A stretch of DNA of 35,751 bases from a virus. The stretch lies in IMG/VR virus record IMGVR_UViG_3300027749_000021, positions 1 to 35,751 of that record; one strand, written 5' to 3'. A program made the position numbers and the translations under genes. Positions 1-8,304 of this stretch are shown here, piece after piece (the stretch's first letter is position 1; each line of letters starts with the position of its first letter). A model generated the notes under the pieces. That model was not told where the DNA came from and did no database searches. It saw only the letters and a list, made by a program, of their open reading frames with translations.

Positions 1-125
1 ATATTAGTAAATGCAGCAGGACACTCCTCATACATTATTCTTGCAAGTTTAGCAGTTGGCATTTCCATTCCATACTTCAATCTAAATTCTTTTGCAATAC
101 TTAATTTTGTTGGACGTGGAGTCAT
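1..125 (-). CDS. Metallophosphoesterase, duplicated N-terminal fragment
   Basis: The first 41 codons or so of the metallophosphoesterase annotated at 34745-35749 appear again here, because the contig ends overlap. The start codon is at 123-125. The fragment is cut by the window edge and is not a second gene. In the circular genome, the DNA upstream of the metallophosphoesterase is 126-249. Confidence 0.9.
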   Translation of the reverse strand, partial: MTPRPTKLSIAKEFRLKYGMEMPTAKLARIMYEECPAAFTN

Positions 126-127
126 TA
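1..127. repeat. Terminal direct repeat, left copy (circle join)
   Basis: These 127 bases are identical to 35625-35751. An exact repeat at both ends of a contig is what a circular or circularly permuted genome gives after assembly, and 127 is a common assembly word length. The repeat lies inside the metallophosphoesterase gene, so it is not a separate element. The unit genome is therefore about 35,624 bp. Confidence 0.95.
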
Positions 128-210
128 TTTAGGTTTTTCTTATTAATATCGTTACATCGGATATATTGATAATGTAAAATTTTTGAGTGATTTTTATTGT
201 TAGGAATTTA

Positions 211-240
211 CGCCCAACATAATGTGGTCTTTTTAATATG
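211..240 (-). promoter_or_regulatory. Intergenic element with attC-core-like and late-motif-like sequence
   Basis: This lies between the spanin candidate and the metallophosphoesterase. On the minus strand it reads ACCACATTAT followed by ATGTTGGGCG. The first ten bases are identical to part of the motif before the 7677 gene. The last ten are identical to the right core of hairpin sites A and B (30918-30927 and 31582-31591). No matching hairpin arms are visible. It may be a weak promoter for the metallophosphoesterase and endolysin, or a solitary core-like site. Its role is unknown. Confidence 0.3.
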
Positions 241-249
241 TATAATTTT

Positions 250-888
250 TTATACAAATAATAATGCTTTAGCCAACCATTCAGCAAGAGGGATATATTT
301 ATTATTGTAAGCCCATTTTAAGCCAAAATAAATTGGTATTAATACCAATAGCAACCAAAGCCAATTACGATGTTTTTCTTTAGTTGTATTAACTATTTTC
401 AACTCTTTTTTTAAGTCGGTGCTGTCAAATGTTTTTTTGTTGGCACTATCGCCTTTTTTTAGTTCAAGTTTAGTTGTAGCTGAACTATTTTGCACATCTT
501 TTTTTGTGGATGAATTTTTAGAAGTTTGATTAACATTTTTTAACGGCTTGTTACTTGTAATTTTAGTAACTCCAGCACTATCACTAATGGTTAATTCTGT
601 TTTTTTATCATTGTATCTGGTAGTGTCAAACTCAATATTGATAGTGTTTTCACCATCCGCAATAGTCGTTTTATCGCTGCTGTTACCTTTTGTTTCTTCA
701 ACCAGGCTATCAATGAAACTGTGAACCGCACTATCTACTTTGTGAACGCTTACACTATCTTCTTTCAAGTGTTCGCTTGATCGTGTTTTGTTTACAGAAC
801 CACAACCCCACAAGCCTAATAACGTCATTGATAAGAATAAAATAATTATCCCTATTGCTACTTTTTTTGCACTTATTTTCTGTAACAT
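250..888 (-). CDS. Candidate unimolecular spanin (lipoprotein with C-terminal membrane segment)
   Basis: The protein has 212 residues from the start at 888, which was chosen because it opens directly on a lipoprotein signal (charged MLQKISAKK, hydrophobic stretch, lipobox LWGC) and lies 10 bases after the preceding holin-like gene. A long hydrophilic Ser/Thr/Lys-rich middle follows. Near the C terminus is one membrane segment (WLWLLLVLIPIYFGL), then a short tail. A lipid anchor for the outer membrane plus a C-terminal inner-membrane anchor is the plan of unimolecular spanins, which fuse the two membranes at the end of lysis in Gram-negative hosts. The position next to two holin-like genes supports this. 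No sequence similarity to a named spanin is claimed, so the call rests on topology and context. It is longer than the phage T1 example as I recall it. Confidence 0.6.
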   Translation of the reverse strand: MLQKISAKKVAIGIIILFLSMTLLGLWGCGSVNKTRSSEHLKEDSVSVHKVDSAVHSFIDSLVEETKGNSSDKTTIADGENTINIEFDTTRYNDKKTELTISDSAGVTKITSNKPLKNVNQTSKNSSTKKDVQNSSATTKLELKKGDSANKKTFDSTDLKKELKIVNTTKEKHRNWLWLLLVLIPIYFGLKWAYNNKYIPLAEWLAKALLFV

Positions 889-898
889 AATTAAATTT

Positions 899-1123
899 TT
901 ATTTAAGCTGTTCTGTTGGTGTTGATTTCTTACTACTACCAAAATAGTAACCTGCAACTCCAGCAACAAATGACCCAAGAACAAAGCCAATAGTAATGTT
1001 TGTTATGTCTTTATTTTCACTTGGAATTTTAATCAATAACAAAGCAAATAGAAATACAAACGAGCATACTGTAATAATTAATGCAAGTAGTTCTGTAATG
1101 TTTTCTTTAATTTTTGATAACAT
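899..1123 (-). CDS. Holin-like small membrane protein
   Basis: The product is 74 residues with two predicted membrane segments (about 12-31, LLALIITVCSFVFLFALLLI, and about 43-62) joined by a short polar loop, and a charged tail ending KKSTPTEQLK. This size and topology fit a class II holin, which makes the hole in the inner membrane that starts lysis. It sits between another two-segment protein and the spanin candidate, so the three probably form a lysis cassette. Which of the two is the holin and which an antiholin or accessory protein cannot be decided from sequence. Confidence 0.6.
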   Translation of the reverse strand: MLSKIKENITELLALIITVCSFVFLFALLLIKIPSENKDITNITIGFVLGSFVAGVAGYYFGSSKKSTPTEQLK

Positions 1124-1124
1124 A

Positions 1125-1331
1125 TTATTTGTTTTTTTTGTGAAATTGTTTATAGTAATAAATCATTGCAAATATTGCAGCACCACAACTTAAAAAACTT
1201 GAAATAGCCGTTAAATAAGGCTGTGCATCATTTACGGTTAGTCTTGCTATAAAAGCAAATACGCCACTAAATATTACTGCTATTTTACCTATAAATGTAT
1301 CTTGTTCGTGCATAAATTCTCTTGTTTGCAT
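1125..1331 (-). CDS. Holin-like small membrane protein
   Basis: The product is 68 residues with two membrane segments (about 14-31 and 39-60) and a basic C terminus (KQFHKKNK). A second possible start is Met7, at 1313. It is separated by one base from the next holin-like gene, so translation is probably coupled. Two adjacent small two-segment proteins suggest a holin and antiholin pair or a two-part holin. Nothing beyond topology supports the function. Confidence 0.55.
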   Translation of the reverse strand: MQTREFMHEQDTFIGKIAVIFSGVFAFIARLTVNDAQPYLTAISSFLSCGAAIFAMIYYYKQFHKKNK

Positions 1332-1383
1332 TGTTTAAAATGGTGTTCACTTTTACTATTGGATTGTTGATTTTAAAAAGGCG

Positions 1384-1608
1384 TTATTTATTGAAGTCGT
1401 TAATAAAATCGTCAATAGCTTGTTTGCGTTGTACATCTACTGCAAAACCTGTCATTGAGTTATTACTAACTACTGTAATATCTTTTGAGAATGGTGGTAT
1501 TTTATCTCTACTATCTTTCAATCCGATAGTTATAGTTATTGAGTAATTACCATCTTTATCTGTTTCGCTTTCTTTGCCGTAATCAACGGCTACTTTTTCA
1601 AAAGTCAT
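1384..1608 (-). CDS. Small conserved-looking phage protein, function unknown
   Basis: The product is 74 residues, soluble, and starts MTFEKVAVDYGKES. The middle looks like short beta strands (NYSITITIGL), and the end is a helix-like stretch (QAIDDFINDFN). There is no signal peptide or membrane segment. It lies between the fibre gene and the lysis genes on the same strand with short gaps, so it is probably co-transcribed with them. It may be a small structural or fibre-associated protein, but I do not recognise it. Confidence 0.6.
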   Translation of the reverse strand: MTFEKVAVDYGKESETDKDGNYSITITIGLKDSRDKIPPFSKDITVVSNNSMTGFAVDVQRKQAIDDFINDFNK

Positions 1609-1626
1609 TTTGTAAAATTTTTATTG

Positions 1627-4146
1627 TTAATACTTAATTACTGAAACTCTGAATGTACCACTTGCAGGGTCTTGACTTCCACTTGAATAGTTGTTAAACC
1701 TTACTGTTACTGTGTTTGCAGCACTTACCCAAGCCGAATAACTGCTGTTTGTTAAAGTAGAACCATTAGGAACTCCAATGTTCACAACATCACCGTCAGT
1801 AGCACCAGTAACGGTTATTGTTAAATCACTACTATTTTGTGCAGATGTGCTTGTAAAATCAAGTGTTGCAGTTGCGGTTAAAGTCTTTGTTAAAATGTAA
1901 GCATAGGTAGCATCACTTATAGTAATATTAGAACCATCATAATTTACTGCTCCTGCTTCTTTTGTTGTTTGAGATGCAACCCCAGAAGTAAATTTAAAAG
2001 GAGCTGAATTTGCCGATGCCGTTCCTGCTGCTGGATGAATTTTAGCTGTTGGGCTTGTGTTATTACCAAAACCAATTTGCCCACTTTCATTTATAAATAT
2101 TCTATTCGTACCTTCTGTAATAAGGTTTATTTGACCTTGGGCTCCACCGCTCGGACGTGTACAAGTTATTTGTGCAACAACGGCTTTTCTATATAAATTT
2201 TCGTAAAAATCAATAGAGCCACTTTGATTTCCTGCACCACCGTTATTTCCTGCCAATCTTATAACTCCACCTCCTGCACCATTATAACTTTCAACTGTTA
2301 TTGTCTTTGTTGTAGGGTTATATTTTAGTGAACTATCGCTTGTGACAGAATGTAGCCCATTCCAATAAGTAATAAATGAATTAGATGCAGAATAATAAAC
2401 AGAAGTAGCCACATTAGCTGATGTTCTTGCACCTGCTGCATAGAAACTATCATAATAATTTTTACTGTGCAAAATTGGGATTTTAGTGCTATCAATAGAC
2501 CCTGCTAACATTGAATTTGTAACCTTAGAAGTCCCAATTGTAGAAGTACCATTGTTAAATGTTACATCGCCTGTATAGGTGTTTAATTGCTTATTCACAG
2601 TATCTAAAAAACTACCCCAAGTTTTGTAACCAGTCATATACTTATTAGCAGTGCCATTTAAAGCAATGGTTGGTTCTTTTGTTGCTAAATCAGCCGTTAA
2701 TCCTGTTACTTGACTTTCTGGAATTTGTATTAATGTATCACTTGCAGCAGTTATTAATCCTTTTGCATTTACAGTTATTTTTGTTGTTTTTGCACCACTA
2801 CCAAAACCTCCAACATTGTTATTGACACTTGCTAATGTTAAAGCTCCTGTATTGTTTAAAGTAGCATCGCCAGACACTTGCTTTTCAACAGCCACAGCAC
2901 TTGAATTACCTATCCAAATATAATTTGCACTTAAACTTTGCGTTTGATATACTGCTGCATTTTCAGCACTGTCTTTTAAAATAACCCTTGCTTTGTTTGG
3001 ATAATACACAGAATCGTCACCATTAAATTGATGCTTATGAATCCTCAAATAACCATTCTCATTTTTGTAAAAGAAATTATTACTTGTATTAAATCCCATT
3101 GTTACAAAACCGCTTGCTGGTGTTGATGGATAAACAATTTTAGGATAGCCAATAGAAGCCCCTGCTGTTAAATTTCCTCCTGTTAATGGATAGTAAGTAG
3201 TAGCTGCTGTTGTAGGTGTTAAATATTTTGTATTATAATAATTTTCTGTATGAAGTGCAGGAACAAATAAACTATCTATTGAAGTTAAGAATGATGGTGT
3301 TCCCGTCCCACTTGCACGACCAAATAAAGTGTAAGCTGATTGATTTGCCAATGTTTGTGTAACGACACCAGTTGTTCCTGACTTACTATATGCAGCAGGA
3401 GTAGTGTGTAGAATGCCACTATTATTAAATCTAATACTATCTATTGCACCTGCTGTATAGGTTGTTGCTGCACGTTGCCTACTCAATACACTTGCATCGC
3501 TTGTATCTACTGCAATAGTAATATTTGGTGTTGTTGTAGGATTTGCTATACTTGCCGAAATACCTAATCCGTTAGTTCTTGCAACACTTGTTACCGTACC
3601 GCTAGCTTTTGTTGCAATAGCAGTAGCTAAAACCAAACTATCATTGTAAACCTTGCCCAATGTTGCAAGCCCTGTCGTTCTTGTTGTAGTATCAACTCTG
3701 ATAGTATTTGATGCAATAAATAAAGGTGCGTTTGCTGTTGTAATTCTATTAGTATAAGCATTATCCCAAAGGCTTTGTGATGCCGTAGTTGGCAATGAAT
3801 AACCACTTGTATATGTTATTCCAAAAGTGCCTGCATTTGTAATTGGCGAACCACTTACTTGTAATCCTGTTGGAGTTGTTAATGCAACACTTGTAACTGT
3901 TCCACTTGAAGTATTAGCAACACCTACCCATTTAGTACCATTTCCTACAAACAAACTATTATTAACATTTGCTAAACCTAATTTATTCCTAATTGTGTCT
4001 TTGGGCAAAATGAAACCAGAATCAATTTTTACCCTTTTGTAACGCCAGCCATAATCTACAGAATTGAAATATTTTGTAGTATCATTTTGAGCAAACGAAT
4101 AACTTGCTATTAATAAAAAAGCAAAACATAAACCCCTTTTTAACAT
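1627..4146 (-). CDS. Large fibre-like protein with an N-terminal signal peptide
   Basis: The protein has 839 residues. Residues 1-19 form a clear type I signal peptide (MLKRGLCFAFLLIASYSFA, cut before Q20) of the kind common in Bacteroidota. The body is rich in Thr, Ser, Asn and Gly, with repeated phage-fibre-like motifs: SGTVTSVAL near 80 and SGTVTSVAR near 183, and paired segments SIDSLFVPALHTENYY and SIDSTKIPILHSKNYY. The C-terminal 150 residues look like a beta-sandwich. Size, composition and position after the neck and tail genes point to a receptor-binding fibre. A signal peptide is unexpected for a virion protein assembled in the cytoplasm, so a surface or secreted role is also possible. 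It overlaps the upstream gene by 7 bases. Confidence 0.7.
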   Translation of the reverse strand: MLKRGLCFAFLLIASYSFAQNDTTKYFNSVDYGWRYKRVKIDSGFILPKDTIRNKLGLANVNNSLFVGNGTKWVGVANTSSGTVTSVALTTPTGLQVSGSPITNAGTFGITYTSGYSLPTTASQSLWDNAYTNRITTANAPLFIASNTIRVDTTTRTTGLATLGKVYNDSLVLATAIATKASGTVTSVARTNGLGISASIANPTTTPNITIAVDTSDASVLSRQRAATTYTAGAIDSIRFNNSGILHTTPAAYSKSGTTGVVTQTLANQSAYTLFGRASGTGTPSFLTSIDSLFVPALHTENYYNTKYLTPTTAATTYYPLTGGNLTAGASIGYPKIVYPSTPASGFVTMGFNTSNNFFYKNENGYLRIHKHQFNGDDSVYYPNKARVILKDSAENAAVYQTQSLSANYIWIGNSSAVAVEKQVSGDATLNNTGALTLASVNNNVGGFGSGAKTTKITVNAKGLITAASDTLIQIPESQVTGLTADLATKEPTIALNGTANKYMTGYKTWGSFLDTVNKQLNTYTGDVTFNNGTSTIGTSKVTNSMLAGSIDSTKIPILHSKNYYDSFYAAGARTSANVATSVYYSASNSFITYWNGLHSVTSDSSLKYNPTTKTITVESYNGAGGGVIRLAGNNGGAGNQSGSIDFYENLYRKAVVAQITCTRPSGGAQGQINLITEGTNRIFINESGQIGFGNNTSPTAKIHPAAGTASANSAPFKFTSGVASQTTKEAGAVNYDGSNITISDATYAYILTKTLTATATLDFTSTSAQNSSDLTITVTGATDGDVVNIGVPNGSTLTNSSYSAWVSAANTVTVRFNNYSSGSQDPASGTFRVSVIKY

Positions 4147-4844
4147 AAATTTCTATTTAAGAATTGTATAATTTGTGCATTTTGAATATCAACACCAAAC
4201 GTAAATAACCCACTATTTGCATCGTATGAATATTGATTTGGTGATGGATTATTACTAATAGGAGTTAATAATTTATCACCCATAAATAACATTAATATTT
4301 GCTTCCCAATTAAACTATTAACTGTAATTTGAGTTCCCTCATTACCACTTCCTGTATATATGTAATTATTAACTATCATATCTTTTGTTGGTTCAAATGT
4401 TACATCATTAGCTGGCACACTACATCTATCACTTAAAAAATCAACACTTATTAAAACATCAATTTTAACAGCCCCAACTAAGTCCTCAAACTTCTCCTCA
4501 TAATACTCGGCATTATATACAGTGCTAATATTCCAATCATCCTGATAGCCTGTATAATTTAGCATTGCTAAATAATCTTGTGCTATACTGAATAAATCAC
4601 TTTCAACATCATTTTTATTTTCCCTGCCTACACTTACTAAATCACAAAACCATATTGAGAATTTATGAAATGTTTGTTTGTCATCACGACTTATTGTTGT
4701 TCCTGTACGCTCAACAAAACAAGCAACATATTTTGCCTCACCATTTGCCAACCATTCAACTATGTTGTCATAGTAAAAATGATTAATTTGCTTGTGGCTT
4801 AGTGCTAATGTTTCCAGCCTTTTTACTATCTGATTTAATGTCAT
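4140..4844 (-). CDS. Probable tail completion or adaptor protein
   Basis: The product is 234 residues with no signal or membrane segment. The first half has helix and strand blocks (MTLNQIVKRLETLALSHKQI, then WFCDLVSV and VESDLFSIAQDYLAML), resembling small tail-terminator or neck proteins in layout. The second half has a short beta-rich appended domain (VNNYIYTGSGNEGTQITVNS). It follows the neck-like gene at 4915-5502 and precedes the fibre. The context suggests a head-tail joining or tail-tip role, but no motif is diagnostic. Confidence 0.5.
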   Translation of the reverse strand: MTLNQIVKRLETLALSHKQINHFYYDNIVEWLANGEAKYVACFVERTGTTISRDDKQTFHKFSIWFCDLVSVGRENKNDVESDLFSIAQDYLAMLNYTGYQDDWNISTVYNAEYYEEKFEDLVGAVKIDVLISVDFLSDRCSVPANDVTFEPTKDMIVNNYIYTGSGNEGTQITVNSLIGKQILMLFMGDKLLTPISNNPSPNQYSYDANSGLFTFGVDIQNAQIIQFLNRNLC

Positions 4845-4905
4845 TTTGCTTTGCTAAAAATACTTTTAATTTTTCCTCATTTTTTTTTGTTATGTTCTTA
4901 CTCAT
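4783..4905 (-). CDS. Possible 40-residue basic peptide gene
   Basis: An open frame starts at 4905, nine bases after the neck-like gene, and ends inside the next gene (62-base overlap). The product starts MSKNITKKNEEKLKVFLAKQ and is very rich in Lys and Asn. The position fills the only gap between two tightly packed genes, which supports it. The low-complexity composition and long overlap argue against it. Confidence 0.3.
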   Translation of the reverse strand: MSKNITKKNEEKLKVFLAKQNDIKSDSKKAGNISTKPQAN

Positions 4906-4914
4906 AGATATAAT

Positions 4915-5502
4915 TTAATCACAAGTAGGTCTGTTTCCTTGATACTTTTCTGCATATGTTCTTTTTATACCTGTACCACAATCTTCGCCTAAATAAATAG
5001 GTGAAGTATATGCAACCCTATCAGGTATTATAGTATCTATTCCACTACCAGGATTAAGATACTCTGGGAATAAACCTTGTGAAGCTGATTGCTTTAAATA
5101 ATACATCGCTTTTTTAGCATAAGCCTCTGCTCTGTTCTTATATTTATCAGCAATAGAAAATAACTCACTCATTGATGGATTATTACTATTATCTGTAGTT
5201 TTACTTGCTACACCTTTATTCCAAAATTGATAATTCAATCCAATAGGCAACTCTGCTAAAACATAATTCGCTAATGTGTCAATCAAATAATTATCAACTA
5301 ATATTTTATAATTTCCAGCAAGTGCATTATTTGAAATATCTGTTAGCAACTTGTTATATAATGCAGTGCCTAACATTGGTAAAATGAATAAATCTTGTGC
5401 AGCCTTTATTTCAGGATATACCAATTTTTCCTCCACATTATCGTGTAATCCTGTTACCTTTTTAAGAGTAACTACATCTATCATTAAAATATTTAAACTC
5501 AT
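4915..5502 (-). CDS. Head-tail connector (neck) protein, DUF6712-like
   Basis: The product is 195 residues, mainly helical. It begins with a short strand and a helix (DVVTLKKVTGLHDNV), followed by EIKAAQDLFILPMLGTALYN and a Tyr/Lys-rich helix near 120-140. The AAQDLFILPMLG region resembles a Bacteroidota phage family I remember as DUF6712, placed just after the portal. It starts on a TAATG junction with the portal stop, so translation is coupled. The position fits a head-completion or neck ring protein. The family name is from memory and is moderately certain. Confidence 0.55.
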   Translation of the reverse strand: MSLNILMIDVVTLKKVTGLHDNVEEKLVYPEIKAAQDLFILPMLGTALYNKLLTDISNNALAGNYKILVDNYLIDTLANYVLAELPIGLNYQFWNKGVASKTTDNSNNPSMSELFSIADKYKNRAEAYAKKAMYYLKQSASQGLFPEYLNPGSGIDTIIPDRVAYTSPIYLGEDCGTGIKRTYAEKYQGNRPTCD

Positions 5503-7316
5503 TATTTATTTATTACAATGTGAGCATTCCAAATATGTCTGCAACTTGGGCTATGTTCTCCATTAGGCATAGTCCAAAAACCGCCTCTCCTATCCCAAAC
5601 AGAATAACCTACAGCAGTTGATATGGATTGTATTTGTTGTCTTGTAAATACCTTACCACTTTCTACTAATTTTTTACAGAATAATCTTGTTCTTCCATTT
5701 GGTAATACTGCAGGTCCTGTTGCTTCAGGTGCTTTGTCATATGAATACATAATTTTAATAGATGGCAATGCAATTTTTTTTGCTACATTCCATAAATCAA
5801 AACTTGCAGCTATGATTTCTTGTGGTTCAAATTCGTCCTCAATAAATCTTGCTTTTTTAGTTTTTATTATTTCATAATTATTTCTAAATGTTCCTACTTC
5901 AATAAGCATATCAGCAACTTCTTCCTCAGTATATTCTTTTTCAAATTGAGCATCATCTTCAATGCCTAACAAACTTGCCACATCAGTATCATTTAAACCT
6001 AATCCTGTTTTTAATAATGCTGTTGCTGCTTGCTTTGTTAATTGCCCTTTTGAAAATTGTCTGATAATTCTCATTAATTGCTGGTGCTGCTTTGCCGATA
6101 AATTTTTAATATTATCGTTTACCATTTCTTGCTGTGCTGCTGGAGCAGTAGTAGCATTTACTGCCTTTGGATCTGATGGGGTAGATGTTATAGGATATTT
6201 TTCTGTATCTATTCCTAATTTATCATATAACCACGCTTTTGGGGCTATGGCAGTTATTGTTGCTGCATCCAATTGTAAACTAATTGGCTCTACATCTTGT
6301 AGTTTGAATTCCATTCCAAACAAATAACCAAGAACATTTTCAATTTGCTTTTGCTTAAAATTTACATAAGTGTTTTTGAAAATATCATAAGCATATTTCA
6401 ATTCATTACCACTTCCTAATTTGCCTGATTCCATTATCCCAAACAACATTGGAGATGTTATTTGATGACCAGCAAATATGTTTGATGTAATTAAATTATC
6501 AACAGCAGTAAAATCTTCCTTGCTTAAATCACTACTTCCTAAATCTTCTACAGTAGGTGCTTTTGTAGGATCATTATTAAAAGTAATAATAGTTTTTTTA
6601 CCATCACTTCCCCCAAATTTTACATTAAATCTTCGTTCAATTTTTTTCTTATCATCTTCACTCGGTTCCCCATTAAAGAAAGAAATCATTTTGCTTGCAC
6701 TAAATCCAGTCTTTGCATTACTAAGGGTTTGTTTGCTCACTTCAAAATCACTCTCTATATAGTTAATAGCAGGAATGTAATTAGGTAAAGGATATGTAAA
6801 ATCTCCTTGTCTATATTCTTTGAAAAAAAACACACCACTAACATTATTGCCTTTCACATATTTAGGCATTACTTTAACTTCTTCACGCCTATTTCTCCAA
6901 TCTTTTTTGTAATAGAATTGATCTTGGGCCATATTAACTCTTATGCTATTAAAGTCAATATGATATATTTCTGCAATTCTGCCAAGTGCATCAGGTATAA
7001 TTTGTAAATAATATCCACCAAATACTTCACAGTCTTTAATCATCTTAACTGCAATATCATCTATCCCCTCGCCTGCTCCATTACATTTGTTAATTAATAA
7101 ATCATTAACACCATTTGCTTTAAATCCATTCCCAAAAATGTAATTTACTTTCCCATTTATAATAGCATTATGCTTTGCACTTTTATTTGAAAGTAATAGT
7201 AAATAGTTAGGGTATAAATCATCCTCTCCAAATTGAACCCAAGGCTTACCTTTTACCTCTTTAAACTCAGGCAACTTACTATCTTCAAAATTTAATACTA
7301 TGAAATTATCTTGCAT
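5502..7316 (-). CDS. Portal protein with C-terminal MuF-like domain
   Basis: The protein has 604 residues. Residues 1-380 match a phage portal: N-terminal region with WVQFGEDDLYPNYL, central wing with KMIKDCEVFGGYYLQI, and clip/stem with ITSPMLFGIMESGKLGSGNE. An Ala/Gln-rich linker follows. The last 80 residues (about 525-604) carry RTRLFCKKL, a DRRGGFW turn and SCRHIWNAH. This Cys...CRH pattern is like the C-terminal part of MuF-type minor capsid proteins, so portal and MuF-like functions appear fused. The portal forms the 12-part ring through which DNA enters and leaves. It overlaps the upstream gene by 11 bases. It lies about 11 kb from the large terminase, which is unusual. Confidence 0.85.
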   Translation of the reverse strand: MQDNFIVLNFEDSKLPEFKEVKGKPWVQFGEDDLYPNYLLLLSNKSAKHNAIINGKVNYIFGNGFKANGVNDLLINKCNGAGEGIDDIAVKMIKDCEVFGGYYLQIIPDALGRIAEIYHIDFNSIRVNMAQDQFYYKKDWRNRREEVKVMPKYVKGNNVSGVFFFKEYRQGDFTYPLPNYIPAINYIESDFEVSKQTLSNAKTGFSASKMISFFNGEPSEDDKKKIERRFNVKFGGSDGKKTIITFNNDPTKAPTVEDLGSSDLSKEDFTAVDNLITSNIFAGHQITSPMLFGIMESGKLGSGNELKYAYDIFKNTYVNFKQKQIENVLGYLFGMEFKLQDVEPISLQLDAATITAIAPKAWLYDKLGIDTEKYPITSTPSDPKAVNATTAPAAQQEMVNDNIKNLSAKQHQQLMRIIRQFSKGQLTKQAATALLKTGLGLNDTDVASLLGIEDDAQFEKEYTEEEVADMLIEVGTFRNNYEIIKTKKARFIEDEFEPQEIIAASFDLWNVAKKIALPSIKIMYSYDKAPEATGPAVLPNGRTRLFCKKLVESGKVFTRQQIQSISTAVGYSVWDRRGGFWTMPNGEHSPSCRHIWNAHIVINK

Positions 7317-7677
7317 AAGTTATATATTCAATGTCAGGAGCATTTGTTTGATATAATGGTGTTACAGTTTCTTTTAACTCCATACGACCCACTTCAACTA
7401 TATTCAATCCTGTTGGATCCGTATTTGTATCATTATCTTGCTCATAAATGGTATAAGAATATTGTCCAACTTTAGTAATATAATTTGATGTATTTATTAA
7501 AAACTCATTATATCTTAAAGGGTATGGACTTAAATCACCTGGTGCAATAAAAGCAACTTGAACTTTAGTTGTTAAATGTTCAAATATGAATAAGTAGTAA
7601 GCGTTTGTTATAGTAGTCTTTTCAGTTACTGTAACTACCATTTTTTCCCCTGTACTATCTTTATGCAACAACAACAT
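7306..7677 (-). CDS. Conserved structural-region protein, beta-rich
   Basis: The product is 123 residues with alternating strands: VVTVTEKTTITNAYYLFIFE, then VGQYSYTIYEQ and VGRMELKE. I have seen similar short proteins with the pattern TEKTT-TNPYYLF next to portal genes of Bacteroidota phages, but no function is known to me. It opens the portal-neck-fibre block, directly after a strong terminator and 26 bases after a copy of the repeated late motif (7685-7711). It may be a decoration or connector protein. Confidence 0.6.
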   Translation of the reverse strand: MLLLHKDSTGEKMVVTVTEKTTITNAYYLFIFEHLTTKVQVAFIAPGDLSPYPLRYNEFLINTSNYITKVGQYSYTIYEQDNDTNTDPTGLNIVEVGRMELKETVTPLYQTNAPDIEYITYAR

Positions 7678-7684
7678 ATTTATA

Positions 7685-7711
7685 ATGTGGTGCTATGTTA
7701 ATATTTGCCAA
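7685..7711 (-). promoter_or_regulatory. Late-block motif, copy 1 (TGGCAAA-N13-CCACAT)
   Basis: On the minus strand, TGGCAAA (7710-7704) is followed by 13 bases, then CCACAT (7690-7685). The start codon of the next gene is 26 bases after TGGCAAA. Two further copies with the same spacing precede the genes at 10731 and 18179. It follows a terminator, so a promoter is needed here. It does not match the host-type TAnnTTTG box, so it may be phage specific. Confidence 0.5.
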
Positions 7712-7713
7712 AT

Positions 7714-7745
7714 AAAAAAGCAACACTGTTAAATGTTGCTTTTTT
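7714..7745 (-). terminator. Rho-independent terminator after tail tube gene
   Basis: A 12-bp perfect stem (AAAAAAGCAACA at 7714-7725 with TGTTGCTTTTTT at 7734-7745) has an 8-base loop and a T run on the minus strand. It lies 24 bases past the stop of the tail tube gene. Flanking A and T runs could let it work in both directions. Confidence 0.85.
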
Positions 7746-7769
7746 TGTAAAATGTATTTTATTTTAATA

Positions 7770-8291
7770 CTATGTTCCTGCTGTTTGTAATGCTGAAATT
7801 GTAGCACTATCAACTTCATAAGCTGGTACTAATTCCTCTCCTTTTAAATCAATTTCAAAACCATTTCTATCTCCTAATTTTGTTCCAGTCATAGCTTTAA
7901 CAGTTGAAACAACAAGGCTATTATTTAAACCATACAACCAACCTTTTCCATTTTGATCTACTACTACTGCAATCAATCTATTTGCACTCAATAAAAGCAA
8001 TTCATTTCTAACACTTGCTTGAAGTTTGTTAGCATAGAATTTTATAATTTGAGAAACAAACGAAGTTCCATTTTCTTCATTTACTGTAATAGTTTCTTCA
8101 GCCATTGCAGTTTGTTTAACTACATTATATTTTCTAAAAGCCTTACCTGTTGCTTTAGTGATTGAAGTGATGACACCAGCAGTTGGAGTAGGTGTAGTAA
8201 TGTTTGCAGCTTCAATTAAATAAACTGCTTTTACACCACCTTTGCTATCTATACAATCTAAATTAAGATCTTGTGTTAATGCACACGCCAT
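7770..8291 (-). CDS. Probable major tail tube protein
   Basis: The product is 173 residues and begins MACALTQDLNLDCIDSKGGV. Bacteroidota phages carry a family with this opening (Met-x-Cys-x-Leu...Asp-Cys-x-Asp-Ser-x-Gly-Gly) as an abundant structural protein, taken to be the tail tube. The rest alternates strands with a conserved-looking SVRNELLLLSANRLIAVVVD block and an Asn-Gly turn (NGKGWLYG). The gene stands alone between two strong terminators directly after the major capsid gene. Such isolation suits a protein needed in many copies. The tail tube role is inferred from family memory and context. Confidence 0.6.
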   Translation of the reverse strand: MACALTQDLNLDCIDSKGGVKAVYLIEAANITTPTPTAGVITSITKATGKAFRKYNVVKQTAMAEETITVNEENGTSFVSQIIKFYANKLQASVRNELLLLSANRLIAVVVDQNGKGWLYGLNNSLVVSTVKAMTGTKLGDRNGFEIDLKGEELVPAYEVDSATISALQTAGT

Positions 8292-8304
8292 TTTATTTCG
8301 TTTT

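Noticed and set aside
239-256. TGTATA and TATACA hairpin at the end of the spanin gene as a terminator
   Set aside because: The stem is six A/T-rich pairs only and has no T run, so it is too weak to call.
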